Shown here: positions 35,069-44,852 of the stretch, one piece after another
Position numbering within the stretch: position 1 is the stretch's first letter
Layout: each line of letters opens with the position of its first letter
Source of the DNA: CAZBXD01 sp965216395
GTDB taxonomy: Bacteria > Pseudomonadota > Alphaproteobacteria > Micavibrionales > SZUA-601
NCBI GenBank assembly: GCA_965216395.1
Contig: OZ244156.1
Span: forward strand, 1,240,001-1,304,000
Reading direction: 5' to 3'
Length of the DNA: 64,000 nt
Made by a program: the position numbers and the translations under genes
The notes under the pieces: generated by a model
Databases searched by the model: none
Told to the model about the DNA's origin: nothing
Seen by the model: the letters and a program-made list of their open reading frames with translations, nothing else

Positions 35069-36553
35069 TTAATGATCCATCATTAATTCCATCGCTTCGG
35101 CCTTATCATGAATAGCCAGACGATCTACTAAAGTTTTACTGGCTTGATTAATGCCTGATAAATCTACATGCGTTCCTTCACGACGAAACTTTAATACGAC
35201 TTTGTCCAAAGCGGCCACGGCTGATAAATCCCAAAAATGTGCCTCACTTACGTCAATGGTAACATGTTCAATAACTTCCTTGAAATCAAATAAATCAGCA
35301 AATTTATCCGCAGAAGCAAAGAATATTTGTCCGTATACCTTGTATACCCGATGTTTTTTATCCTTTGAAAGCTCTGATTTCACCTCTAAAAGCTGTGAAA
35401 CGCGACGCGCAAAGAATATGGCACTCATCAAGACACCAACAAACACACCTAAGGCAAGGTTATGTGTTAAGACAACAATTGCAACTGTTGAAAGCATAAC
35501 CAAAGTCGATGTTTTGGGATATGTTTTGATATTGGTAATTGAACTCCAACTAAAAGTTCCAATAGAAACCATAATCATCACAGCCACCAATGCAGCCATT
35601 GGAATACGTGCCACCCAATCCCCCAACACCATTAATAAGAAGAGCAAAAAACATCCCGCAAATAATGTTGAAAGACGACCACGCCCGCCCGATTTAACAT
35701 TGATCACAGATTGCCCGATCATAGCACATCCAGCCATACCGCCAAAGAAACCAGAAACAATATTGGCTATTCCTTGACCGGTACATTCACGATTTTTATT
35801 ACTCGATGTATCGGTTAAATCATCAACAATTGTCGCTGTCATCAATGATTCCAGTAGACCGACCGCTGTCAATGTAACCGCATAGGGAAGAATAATCATC
35901 AATGTATCTAAATTGAAAGGAATATTCGGTATTGTGAGAAACGGTAGGGTTGTTGGCAATTCGCCCATATCACCAACTGTACGTAAACCCATCGGGAATA
36001 ATAAACTAATTGCCGTTAAAACAAAAATACAGATCAAAGGCGATGGCACGGCCTTAGTGAACCTTGGCAAAATATAGATAATGGACAAACCCAATACAAC
36101 CATAGCATACATTTCTATACCTGTATTTTTAAACTCTGGTAATTGTGCCATGAAAATTAAGATAGCGAGTGCATTCACAAAACCTGTTACCACAGATTTT
36201 GAAACAAAACGCATTAAAGATCCTAATTTCAAAAACCCAGCAAGTATTTGTAATAAACCTGTTAAAAGAGTAGCCGCAAACAAGTAATCAAGACCATGCT
36301 CCTTCACCAATGTGATCATGACCAAAGCCATAGCCCCCGTCGCCGCCGAAATCATCGCTGGGCGGCCACCCGTAAATGAAATAACCACGGCTATACAAAA
36401 AGAAGCATAGAGCCCAATTTTTGGGTCAACACCTGCAATGATTGAAAAAGCAATCGCTTCTGGAATAAGCGCAAGCGCAACCACCATACCTGCAAGTAAA
36501 TCATTGCGTATATTGCCAAACCATTCTTTTTGAATACGAGATAATGAAAACAT
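35069..36553 (-). CDS. SulP-family anion transporter with STAS domain
   Basis: A 494-residue inner-membrane transporter of the SLC26/SulP family (sulfate, bicarbonate or other anions). Seen: about 11-13 membrane segments, the signature 'VALALIPEAIAFSIIAGVDP' at the start, 'GFFGGMAGCAMIGQSVINV', and a cytosolic STAS domain (about 395-490). It is the first gene of the sulP-usp-ppa operon. The substrate cannot be told; bicarbonate uptake is a common role for this BicA-like length. Confidence 0.92.
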   Translation of the reverse strand: MFSLSRIQKEWFGNIRNDLLAGMVVALALIPEAIAFSIIAGVDPKIGLYASFCIAVVISFTGGRPAMISAATGAMALVMITLVKEHGLDYLFAATLLTGLLQILAGFLKLGSLMRFVSKSVVTGFVNALAILIFMAQLPEFKNTGIEMYAMVVLGLSIIYILPRFTKAVPSPLICIFVLTAISLLFPMGLRTVGDMGELPTTLPFLTIPNIPFNLDTLMIILPYAVTLTAVGLLESLMTATIVDDLTDTSSNKNRECTGQGIANIVSGFFGGMAGCAMIGQSVINVKSGGRGRLSTLFAGCFLLFLLMVLGDWVARIPMAALVAVMIMVSIGTFSWSSITNIKTYPKTSTLVMLSTVAIVVLTHNLALGVFVGVLMSAIFFARRVSQLLEVKSELSKDKKHRVYKVYGQIFFASADKFADLFDFKEVIEHVTIDVSEAHFWDLSAVAALDKVVLKFRREGTHVDLSGINQASKTLVDRLAIHDKAEAMELMMDH

Positions 36554-36696
36554 TTTAAAAACTTCAATTAATTTTTTATGCGTTGCTTATACGCGCTGAT
36601 TATCTAAATAACAAGTCCCAAGCGCTATTTCTTGTTTGATAAAAAAGAATCAACCCTGACTAGTATTCATAGAAAATATGATTAATATACCTGAGT

Positions 36697-39309
36697 ATGA
36701 TACTGCATACGAATCGTAAAATATTATCCTATGCTCCTGTGGTTGCTATTACCTCCCTTTTGCTAAGCTTTCAGGCCTTAGCCAACCCTCAAGGGGGAGA
36801 ATTTATTGCTGGATCAGGGACTATTTCTAATAATGGCGCTATCACACATATCGAACAATATACACATAATGCCATTACGACTTGGGATTCTTTCGATGTT
36901 CAGGCAAATGAGCACGTCAATATTGAGCAACCGTCAACACAATCTAATCTGGTCAATATTATTGATAGTGCTGATCCTTCTTTAATTTTAGGGCAAATTA
37001 ACGCCAATGGAAATTTAGTATTGCTGAACAAAAATGGGATTGTTTTTGGTGAAACAGCCCGTGTTGACGTGAATGGGATTGTCGCCAGCACGAGTTCTAT
37101 GCGTGAAGAACATTATAATGATTTTATTACCCATGGGACTGTAAAACTTGATGATCTTGGTGAAAACGACGGATTTATCATTAATAACGGCCATATCAAT
37201 GCGCAGCAAGCTGGCCTTGTTGGCATGGTTGCCCCTCATGTTGAAAATAATGGGCTTATCACTGCCCATTTGGGGCGCGTCCATCTTGCCAGTGGTGAGA
37301 TCGGTACCCTTGATTTTTTTGGTGATGGTTTATTGGAAGTCTCTGTGGGTTCAGATTTACCCACACAATCTGTTATCAATACGGGTACCATAAAAGCAAA
37401 TGGAGGGGTCATCGCGCTCAACGCTCAGGCAGGGAAAGAAATTATTGACAGTCTCATCATTGCATCGGGTGAATTACACGCACCAAGCTTTGCACAAGAA
37501 AGTGGTAAAATTATTATATATGGCGAAGGCGCCAATGCCGTCAAAGATAATCAAACCACACAAAAAAATATCAAAACAGGCACATCAACCATACTGGTTA
37601 ATGGCCACATAAACGCGGCAGGGCAAGCTGAAAGACAAACTGGCGGTCAGGTTGAAATTCTCGGTGATGAGATTGCTGTTTTAGATAATGGTGTGATTGA
37701 TGTATCGGGTGAACATAATGCAGGCAGTATTAAAATTGGTGGTGACTATTTAGGGAAAGGCCATACACCAACCGCACGACATACTTATGTTGCAGAAAAA
37801 ACTGTTCTTATGGCCGACTCTAAAACACAGGGAAATGGCGGGCGCATCATTATTTGGTCAGATGACACAACAACATTTCATGGTAATATCTTTGCCCGCG
37901 GCGGGCATGAAAGTGGGAATGGCGGCTTTGTTGAAACTTCTGGTAAACAAAGTTTACAAGCAAGTGGTTTCGTTGATTTAACTGCGCGCAACACCTCTGG
38001 CACAAAGGGCACATATTTATTAGATCCAGAAAACATAACAATTTATGGTCATTTTAATCCACTCGACATTTCAGGAAATGTTCTATGGCTTGACTCATCA
38101 GATAGAGACACAATCCTTGATATAAATGGCAATATAGGATCAGACAGTGATTTCAACGGTTTTGTTGCGACATGGTTAGACAAATCCGGATATCAAAACA
38201 ATCTTTCAAATGTGGATAATAATGCACAACCTTCATACAATAATGGTGTTGTTCATTTTGACGGTTTTGATGCACTCTACGCCAATAGCGCAGATGTACC
38301 CGCGCTTAATTTTTCCAATAATAATTTTAGCTTTTACGGTGTGATCGACCCAACCGTTACGACACAAGAAAGAGTTATTTTTTCTAAAGAGCGCTCATAC
38401 AGTTTAGCCATCAGAAACCAACGTTTACAGGCACAGGTAGAAACCCAAGATACAGGTAATTGGAATTGGGGCGGCACACAAACAATAGCCAGCAATTTAC
38501 AAAAAATCGGGTTTCAGCATGCTGATACAGCATGGAATTTCTTTCAAAATGGCGCTTTGTTAGAAACAGCATCTCCGGCGAATAATGAAACAGGTAATAT
38601 CCAAACAAGTGATCATATTTTCGCCATTGGCGGGCGTGGCGAAACAACACCAACAGATAGTTTTTTCACTGGATCCATGGGTGAAATTTTTCTTTATAAT
38701 CAGATTTTGGATATACAATCTCAAAATTTACTGAGTCAATATCAAGCAGCAAAATGGGACATTGCGCTGAAGGCGCCAGGTTCAGGTTTAGGTGAAATTG
38801 AAAAGGCCACGGCCCCAGACGGATACAGCGTATTTACAACGCGCTATTTAGAAAGATTATCCCAGACAGCGGATATTCATTTGCTAGCATCAGATAATAT
38901 TACACTTGATCTTAAAGGTGATACAATCTCACTGGCTGATGATCGAAGCTTGTCTTTAACATCCAATAATGGTGATATCCAAGCGATTTCATCAGGGACA
39001 ATTTTAACCAATCGTACCCGTCCAGAATACGACAACTCGATTTCTTTTAACACGGGTGGAGAAGGTAATATTGATGTCAGTCTTTTGACTTTGGAAACAC
39101 GTAATGGTGGCCAAGTTTATTTCGATACAGATAATGGCACAGTTGTAAGACATCAAAATTATGTAGCACCATCGCCTGTTTTGCCAAGCTCTGCGGAAAC
39201 AAGAATGCTAACTTCTATAGATGAGTCCGATGATTCACAAAAACAAGATCCTCAATCTCTAGATGATTTAGTTTCATTTTCGGACATGTTTTCAGAAAAT
39301 TTAAATTAA
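36697..39309 (+). CDS. TPS-domain (filamentous-hemagglutinin-type) exoprotein with LamG-like domain
   Basis: An 870-residue secreted protein. Seen: a signal peptide (about 1-29), a two-partner-secretion domain (about 30-150, 'ITTWDSFDVQANEHVNIEQP', 'NANGNLVLLNKNGIVFGETA'), beta-helix-like repeats, the 'GGFVETSGKQSLQASGFVDL' segment common to this family, a LamG/concanavalin-type domain (about 460-690), and a short beta-helix ending in an acidic tail. There is no TpsB transporter gene in the window and no C-terminal anchor. Probably an adhesin. It has its own promoter region and is flanked by unrelated genes. Confidence 0.88.
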   Translation: MILHTNRKILSYAPVVAITSLLLSFQALANPQGGEFIAGSGTISNNGAITHIEQYTHNAITTWDSFDVQANEHVNIEQPSTQSNLVNIIDSADPSLILGQINANGNLVLLNKNGIVFGETARVDVNGIVASTSSMREEHYNDFITHGTVKLDDLGENDGFIINNGHINAQQAGLVGMVAPHVENNGLITAHLGRVHLASGEIGTLDFFGDGLLEVSVGSDLPTQSVINTGTIKANGGVIALNAQAGKEIIDSLIIASGELHAPSFAQESGKIIIYGEGANAVKDNQTTQKNIKTGTSTILVNGHINAAGQAERQTGGQVEILGDEIAVLDNGVIDVSGEHNAGSIKIGGDYLGKGHTPTARHTYVAEKTVLMADSKTQGNGGRIIIWSDDTTTFHGNIFARGGHESGNGGFVETSGKQSLQASGFVDLTARNTSGTKGTYLLDPENITIYGHFNPLDISGNVLWLDSSDRDTILDINGNIGSDSDFNGFVATWLDKSGYQNNLSNVDNNAQPSYNNGVVHFDGFDALYANSADVPALNFSNNNFSFYGVIDPTVTTQERVIFSKERSYSLAIRNQRLQAQVETQDTGNWNWGGTQTIASNLQKIGFQHADTAWNFFQNGALLETASPANNETGNIQTSDHIFAIGGRGETTPTDSFFTGSMGEIFLYNQILDIQSQNLLSQYQAAKWDIALKAPGSGLGEIEKATAPDGYSVFTTRYLERLSQTADIHLLASDNITLDLKGDTISLADDRSLSLTSNNGDIQAISSGTILTNRTRPEYDNSISFNTGGEGNIDVSLLTLETRNGGQVYFDTDNGTVVRHQNYVAPSPVLPSSAETRMLTSIDESDDSQKQDPQSLDDLVSFSDMFSENLN

Positions 39310-39415
39310 GAGATTAAAACACATCCATATACGCTTTTAGAGCAATGATTTGCTATATATCTCGATTACCCGTATTATGAAGACGACTCACAAACCCTAA
39401 AACAAAGGAGCTCTC

Positions 39416-39862
39416 ATGCAAATTAAAGAAATTATGACCCAAAACCCACAATGGATTTCACCCGAAACAACAGCTCAAGAAGCAGCACAAAAAATGCAAG
39501 AATTAGACTGCGGCTTTCTTCCCGTGGGCGAAAATGATCGTTTAATCGGCATTGTGACGGACCGCGATCTTGCTTTACGCGGTTACGGCACAGGTAAAAA
39601 CGCTTCAACGCCTATTTCTGAAATCATGACAGAAAGCGTTTTATACTGTTATGAAAATGACGAAACAGAGGCCACAGCGCAAAATATGCAAGAAAACCAA
39701 GTCCGTCGTTTAATTGTTCTTAATAATCGTCAAGATAAGCGTCTTACTGGTGTTGTATCTGTTGCTGACATTGCTTGCAGTACAACAAGTGACGAAACAT
39801 GCGGTCAATTAATTGAAGGTGTTTCACAGCCACAACAAAAAGCACAGGCACAAGCTGCTTAA
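39416..39862 (+). CDS. CBS-domain protein
   Basis: A 148-residue cytosolic protein with two CBS motifs (about 5-60 and 70-125): 'EIMTQNPQWISPETTAQEAA', 'LIGIVTDRDLAL', 'EIMTESVLYCYENDETEATA' and 'LTGVVSVADIA'. Such stand-alone pairs bind adenine nucleotides and often belong to stress regulons. The start has a strong AAAGGAG site 7 bases upstream. A single-gene unit with a terminator behind it. Confidence 0.93.
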   Translation: MQIKEIMTQNPQWISPETTAQEAAQKMQELDCGFLPVGENDRLIGIVTDRDLALRGYGTGKNASTPISEIMTESVLYCYENDETEATAQNMQENQVRRLIVLNNRQDKRLTGVVSVADIACSTTSDETCGQLIEGVSQPQQKAQAQAA

Positions 39863-39883
39863 TCGGTTCACATTAATGATAAA

Positions 39884-39911
39884 AAAAAGACCACTTAGCG
39901 TGGTCTTTTTT
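39884..39911. terminator. Intrinsic terminator, bidirectional
   Basis: Arms AAAAAGACCAC (39884-39894) and GTGGTCTTTTT (39900-39910) with a 5-base loop, A-rich before and T-rich after. It serves the CBS gene on the plus strand and yqhA on the minus strand, whose stop is at 39918. Confidence 0.9.
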
Positions 39912-39917
39912 ATGGGG

Positions 39918-40454
39918 CTAATAATCTTCTTTTCGATCAAGTATGACAAACAATACAGCTGTTGCAACCATGACAGTATGAATTCCCAAAAGCCATGCAA
40001 TTTCTTTTGTTGTATGCGCACTGATGTCAAGAAACACACGAAGCAAATGCACAGATGAAATTGAAACAAGAGATGTTGAAAGTTTACGTTTCAAACTACT
40101 GGAATCGAGTTTACCAAGCCATGAAACTTTGCGCTGATGGTCACTGATGTTCAATTTTGAAACCGCACTCTCATAACCACCAATGATGACCATAACGACC
40201 AGAGTTGAGATTAAAACTTTATCAACCAAAGAGAGAATCAAAACAAGAACACCTGATGAGTCGAGGGCACTGATATTTTGACTCATATCAAAAACCTGAA
40301 GTAAAAAATGCCATGCAAAGATTATTAATGAAAAAATTAGGCCGATAAAAAACGGAACAAGCAACCAACGGCTTTGAAAAATAATAATTTCAAGAAAGGT
40401 TTCAAATTTATATGACCATGAGCTCTTATACGCTTCGTATTCTTTTTTATTCAT
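39918..40454 (-). CDS. yqhA: UPF0114 family membrane protein YqhA
   Basis: A 178-residue inner-membrane protein with four predicted segments (about 27-52, 66-90, 115-135 and 140-170). 'FETFLEIIIFQSRWLLVPFF', 'LISTLVVMVIIGGYE' and 'LGKLDSSSLKRKLSTSLVSI' match the UPF0114/YqhA family, whose function is unknown. It is transcribed alone, facing the CBS gene across a shared terminator. Confidence 0.9.
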   Translation of the reverse strand: MNKKEYEAYKSSWSYKFETFLEIIIFQSRWLLVPFFIGLIFSLIIFAWHFLLQVFDMSQNISALDSSGVLVLILSLVDKVLISTLVVMVIIGGYESAVSKLNISDHQRKVSWLGKLDSSSLKRKLSTSLVSISSVHLLRVFLDISAHTTKEIAWLLGIHTVMVATAVLFVILDRKEDY

Positions 40455-40527
40455 TATTTTATCCCTTAAAAAATATAAATTATATATAGACTATATTTCG
40501 AGGAAAAACAATTAAATCTGTCGCTGC

Positions 40528-42036
40528 TTAATCAAATGATAAACCCAAGCGAATTTTATTGGTGGGAGGATTTAGATCATAATAATCTTTCCAATAATCA
40601 GGGCGTTTACTGCGTTCAATAGCTTCCCATCCATGATTAAGAACATCATATTTATTTTCATCGACAAAAAATCCTTCCCTCATAAGAAGACGACCATCCA
40701 GTTCAATCGTACCACCTTTACCATAGAGCATTGTCGTGATATCCCAGTGAAGAGAGCTACGGTTACCGTTATCAATCGTAACGGGTTCACCATGGTACTC
40801 TTTCATTTGGAATGCATTACCCAAAGCGATGTGAAAACTCCCACTGACTTTTTCAACCAATAAAGTATTAAGTACGGAACGTTTCAAATGCGGATTAGTT
40901 CCAATTCCCAGCTCTCCAATAAAACGATTCCCCTCTTCCTGATTGAGCAACCATTGAAAATGGTCATTTTCTTGTTCTGCAAACCCACGAACCAAACGAC
41001 CGCTTTTAAATTCCATAGTGATGTTTTCAATAATTTTATTATACCCGTCTTTGGGCTTATAGCGTCCCTTGGCAATAATCACGCCCTCAGCACTATCTTT
41101 GCGCGGTGCGCTGAAAGCTTCTGAACCTGGCACATTGCGCCATATCAATGAATTGACAAAAGTAAATCCGTTTATATCCATCGAAATATCTGTGCCATCA
41201 CAATTGGTAAAATGAATTTCTTTTGCTTTATTCAATTCATCAATCAAAAGACGTTGTTGTTTGTCAATTTGATCCCATGGCTGATCGCACATTTCAAAAA
41301 AGACTTGGGTAAAATTTTTATGATTGATCTCGTCTATTTCAGCATCCGTGGGTGAAGGAATACGCGTTAAAACAGAATGAACACCATTTTTACGGCGTTG
41401 ATCCATGATGACTTTGGTTTTTTCTTGAAATAAGTTTTTTTTCTCAGAATCTTGTGGAACAGTTCCGTCAATATCATGATTAGAAGCTAAATTAATGCGT
41501 CTGTTATATTTTGTTTGTATGGCAATATCATGATTGGCTAAACGTTCAATTTGATGATCATTACAATGATTAAGCAATAAAATATCAAAATTACCATCGA
41601 CATAATCAATATCGAATGAATTTTCTTTACTTATTATTCTATCTAATAAATGCGGCAAAACCCTCTTATATTGATGCGAAACCAAAATAATAATTTTATC
41701 CGTTTTGATAACATCTGGCTTATACATCTTATCAGCGAGTTGTTTTTGCAAATCATCACTGGCAGGGTTATCGACAAAGTCTTTCCAAAGCGTGTTCGGT
41801 GTATTTTGATACTCTTTGTAAAATTCTCGATTATTTTCTAGACCTGTTACAAAAACTTTTTCTAATCTTTGTGCACGATGTAGATCATTGAGTGTTTTCT
41901 GAATATCTGCTGATTCATTTTCTAAATCTGCGACAACTTCAATAAGCTCTTTTTGCCACAAAGAGTTTAAATCAACATATGATTTTAAAAAATTGATACG
42001 TCTTACAAAAGCCTGTGAATTCTTTACAATATTCAT
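40528..42036 (-). CDS. M29-family aminopeptidase with N-terminal extension
   Basis: A 502-residue metal aminopeptidase of the AmpS/PepS (M29) type. Metal-site blocks seen: 'NVPGSEAFSAPRKDSAEG', 'GELGIGTNP', 'LLVEKVSGSFHIALG' and 'SSLHWDITTM'. The usual M29 length is about 370-415, and the extra 100 or so N-terminal residues here are charged, helical and not recognised. The C-terminal 'LDGRLLMREGFF' is close to the family end. It is third in an nhaA-icd-peptidase operon (9-base gap). Confidence 0.86.
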   Translation of the reverse strand: MNIVKNSQAFVRRINFLKSYVDLNSLWQKELIEVVADLENESADIQKTLNDLHRAQRLEKVFVTGLENNREFYKEYQNTPNTLWKDFVDNPASDDLQKQLADKMYKPDVIKTDKIIILVSHQYKRVLPHLLDRIISKENSFDIDYVDGNFDILLLNHCNDHQIERLANHDIAIQTKYNRRINLASNHDIDGTVPQDSEKKNLFQEKTKVIMDQRRKNGVHSVLTRIPSPTDAEIDEINHKNFTQVFFEMCDQPWDQIDKQQRLLIDELNKAKEIHFTNCDGTDISMDINGFTFVNSLIWRNVPGSEAFSAPRKDSAEGVIIAKGRYKPKDGYNKIIENITMEFKSGRLVRGFAEQENDHFQWLLNQEEGNRFIGELGIGTNPHLKRSVLNTLLVEKVSGSFHIALGNAFQMKEYHGEPVTIDNGNRSSLHWDITTMLYGKGGTIELDGRLLMREGFFVDENKYDVLNHGWEAIERSKRPDYWKDYYDLNPPTNKIRLGLSFD

Positions 42037-42045
42037 AGCGAAACG

Positions 42046-43503
42046 TTATTGCCCCTGTGCTAGAGTATAACCACGTTCACCATCATAATTATAAAGATTT
42101 TCAGTTTTCACGACATCGTAACCTTGATTATGAAGCGCTTGTAATAAAGCAATAATATCATCTGAACGAATTGTTTTTAACCCCGATTCATCATACATAA
42201 AACGACAACACCAATGGTCATTGCTATATTTACTCTGCGCACCATTCGGCCAGAGCATAACGCCACGCGCCGCTACTGTGATAAGTTTTAAAGGTGTTGT
42301 ATCAACAGCATCAATTTCATCCCCAAATGCGTGCCCTTCTTGATCTGCTTTATCAATAAAAACATCAACGCCGACCAATTCTTTTTTGATGTTTTTTATT
42401 TTACTAACATTAGGAATTTCGATACGGTTGGCCGCCCCATCTGGATAATGGACCACTTTCATCTTTTGTGGCTTTTGATCCAAACGTGCAATGACAGCAT
42501 CACCAAATTGTTCTGTTCCAACGCGTTCTTTACTCTCACCTTCGCGGTAAATATCACCTGTATGAATACCATCTTCTAATGTTTTAAACCACGCATTATG
42601 GACTTTGGATGCGATGTCACCTTGGCCAATATGTACCAACATTTGTACCGCACCTAGGATTAATCCCGACGGATTAGCAATCCCAAGACCAGCAATATCA
42701 GGCGCAGATCCATGGATAGCTTCAAACATGCCAAAACCACGGCCAATATTTGATGATCCACCCAATCCAACAGACCCAGTAACCTCGGCTGCAATATCAG
42801 AAACAATATCCCCATATAAATTCGTTGTAACAATTACATCGAAATCGTGTGGACGGGCGCCAACACGTGCCGCTCCAATATCAACGATAATACGATCTTT
42901 TTCAATATTCGGGTATTCCTTACCAATTTCTTGAAAAACATTATAAAACATCCCGTCAGCAAATTTCATAATGTTATCTTTAATCATACATGTGACTTTT
43001 TTTCGCCCATTTGCTTGGGCATATTCAAAAGCAAAACGACAGATACGTTCCGTACCTGGGCGGGTCAAAATTTTCAAACATTGATAAGTATTCACAGTAT
43101 GTCTGTGTTCAATACCTGCGTATAAATCTTCTTCATTTTCACGAATAACGACAATATCCATGCCGGGGAAATTCGTTTTGACAAACGGATGATAAGATAC
43201 AGCAGGTCGCACATTTGCAAAAAGACCCAGTGTTTTGCGCAAAGTAACATTGAGACTTTTATAACCACCACCAAAAGGCGTTGTAATAGGGGCTTTAAGC
43301 AAAATACCGGTTCGATTTAAACTGTCCCAAGCGGAGTTATCAATCCCGGTTGAATGTCCCCCAAGATAAAGTTTTTCACCAATTTCAATTTCTTCTATGT
43401 CTAATCGTGCTCCCGCCGCTTTCAATATTTTGAGGGTTTCCTGCATAATTGAAGGGCCAATGCCATCACCATATGCAACGGTAATAGGGGTATTTTTAGA
43501 CAT
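42046..43503 (-). CDS. icd: NADP-dependent isocitrate dehydrogenase (Rickettsia type)
   Basis: Converts isocitrate to 2-oxoglutarate in the TCA cycle. The 485-residue protein has 'VAYGDGIGPSIM', the substrate loop 'SLNVTLRKTLGLFANVRP', 'VVIRENEEDLYAGIEHRHT', the active-site Lys/Asp in 'KDNIMKFADGMF' and 'NLYGDIVSDIAAEV', plus the cofactor segment 'FEAIHGSAPDIAG'. The long C-terminal extension (about 340-485) is typical of the rickettsial/alphaproteobacterial form. It lies 18 bases behind nhaA. Confidence 0.94.
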   Translation of the reverse strand: MSKNTPITVAYGDGIGPSIMQETLKILKAAGARLDIEEIEIGEKLYLGGHSTGIDNSAWDSLNRTGILLKAPITTPFGGGYKSLNVTLRKTLGLFANVRPAVSYHPFVKTNFPGMDIVVIRENEEDLYAGIEHRHTVNTYQCLKILTRPGTERICRFAFEYAQANGRKKVTCMIKDNIMKFADGMFYNVFQEIGKEYPNIEKDRIIVDIGAARVGARPHDFDVIVTTNLYGDIVSDIAAEVTGSVGLGGSSNIGRGFGMFEAIHGSAPDIAGLGIANPSGLILGAVQMLVHIGQGDIASKVHNAWFKTLEDGIHTGDIYREGESKERVGTEQFGDAVIARLDQKPQKMKVVHYPDGAANRIEIPNVSKIKNIKKELVGVDVFIDKADQEGHAFGDEIDAVDTTPLKLITVAARGVMLWPNGAQSKYSNDHWCCRFMYDESGLKTIRSDDIIALLQALHNQGYDVVKTENLYNYDGERGYTLAQGQ

Positions 43504-43521
43504 TAAAATAAAATCCTTTTT

Positions 43522-44730
43522 CTATAGTTGTTCTTTTTTGCCATTAGGGCAAAACAAATAAAAAATTGCAGAACCTAAAATTGCTGATAATATCGACCCA
43601 CCCAAAACACCAATTCTAACGCTACTGGCAAGGGTTTGATCTGCAAAAGCAAGTTCACCGATAAAGAGAGACATTGTAAAACCCACCCCACATAAAACCG
43701 ACATGGCATAAATTTGCACCCACGATGTTCCTGCTGGTTTTTTGGCAATACCCAATTTTACAGCCGCCACGATCATTGAAAAGATACCCAACTGTTTCCC
43801 TAGGAAAAGACCCGTAATAATCCCTAATGTAAGCGGATTGGTTAAATAATCTAAAGACATACCTGCAAAGGATACACCCGCATTGGCAAAACCAAAAATT
43901 GGTAGAACAAGAAAAGCGACCCATGGATGAAGATCATGCTCTAAACGTTCAAGCGGTGAATTTTCCATCGTTCCTTGTTCATCTTTTAAAGGAATGGATA
44001 AAGCAATAATAACCCCCGCAAGCGTTGCGTGAATACCACTTTTAAGAACACAAACCCAAATTAAAACACCAATTAAAATATACGGTGATACTTTTTTTAC
44101 ACGCATGCGGTTTAAAACAGCCAAGGCAAGAATACCCACCGCGGCAACAGCCAAAGACGCAACGGAAAGCTTACTCGTATAAAATAACGCAATAATAATA
44201 ATGGCTGCCAAGTCATCAATAATCGCCACAGCCGTTAAAAATATCTTGATTTGCATGGGTACACGCTTACCAAGCAAGGCCAAAATACCAAGAGCAAAAG
44301 CAATATCTGTCGCTGCAGGGATCGCCCAACCATGAATTGTTTCGGGGATACCACGGTTAAAATAATAAAAAATCAAAACAGGCGCAACAATACCACCAAC
44401 TGCCGCCAAACCTGGTAACACAACCCTTGAAACAGAAGAGAGTTCACCAACAAACACTTCACGTTTAATTTCTAAACCAACAAGAAAAAAGAAAAGCGCC
44501 ATTAAACCGTCATTAATCCAGTAAATAATCGGTTTTTTCACTGTAAAGAGATCAAATGGATTACCCATTGGATCTTGAAAGCCAATTTGAAAATGAAAAT
44601 TGAGGAGTTTTTGATACCACACACTTAAATCAGAATTGGCGCATATCATTGCCAAGACAGCGGCAAACATAAGACAAATACCACCTGCGGCTTCATGTCT
44701 TAAAAATGATTTGATTTGATAGATTGGCAT
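43522..44730 (-). CDS. nhaA: Na+/H+ antiporter NhaA
   Basis: An inner-membrane antiporter of 402 residues, about 12 helices. Seen: the transport-site Asp pair in 'AVAIIDDLAAIIIIALFY', 'VGLEIKREVFVGELS' and 'IPAATDIAFALGILALLG'. It exports sodium with proton import and would suit a marine or saline habitat. It is first in the nhaA-icd-M29 operon, divergent from deoA. Confidence 0.96.
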   Translation of the reverse strand: MPIYQIKSFLRHEAAGGICLMFAAVLAMICANSDLSVWYQKLLNFHFQIGFQDPMGNPFDLFTVKKPIIYWINDGLMALFFFLVGLEIKREVFVGELSSVSRVVLPGLAAVGGIVAPVLIFYYFNRGIPETIHGWAIPAATDIAFALGILALLGKRVPMQIKIFLTAVAIIDDLAAIIIIALFYTSKLSVASLAVAAVGILALAVLNRMRVKKVSPYILIGVLIWVCVLKSGIHATLAGVIIALSIPLKDEQGTMENSPLERLEHDLHPWVAFLVLPIFGFANAGVSFAGMSLDYLTNPLTLGIITGLFLGKQLGIFSMIVAAVKLGIAKKPAGTSWVQIYAMSVLCGVGFTMSLFIGELAFADQTLASSVRIGVLGGSILSAILGSAIFYLFCPNGKKEQL

Positions 44731-44852
44731 TCTATAATCCTTCTAAGTAATTTTATTCAAATTTGCTTTTATCTTTATTGTGTTAAAGATTGGTAAGTGA
44801 TTACCCATTAAATATATATCTTAATTACAGTTATAAATAAAGATCAATCAGA

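Noticed and set aside
35151..35777. 208-codon open frame on the plus strand
   Set aside because: It is antisense to sulP, whose protein is unmistakable; its translation is low-complexity and has no ribosome site.
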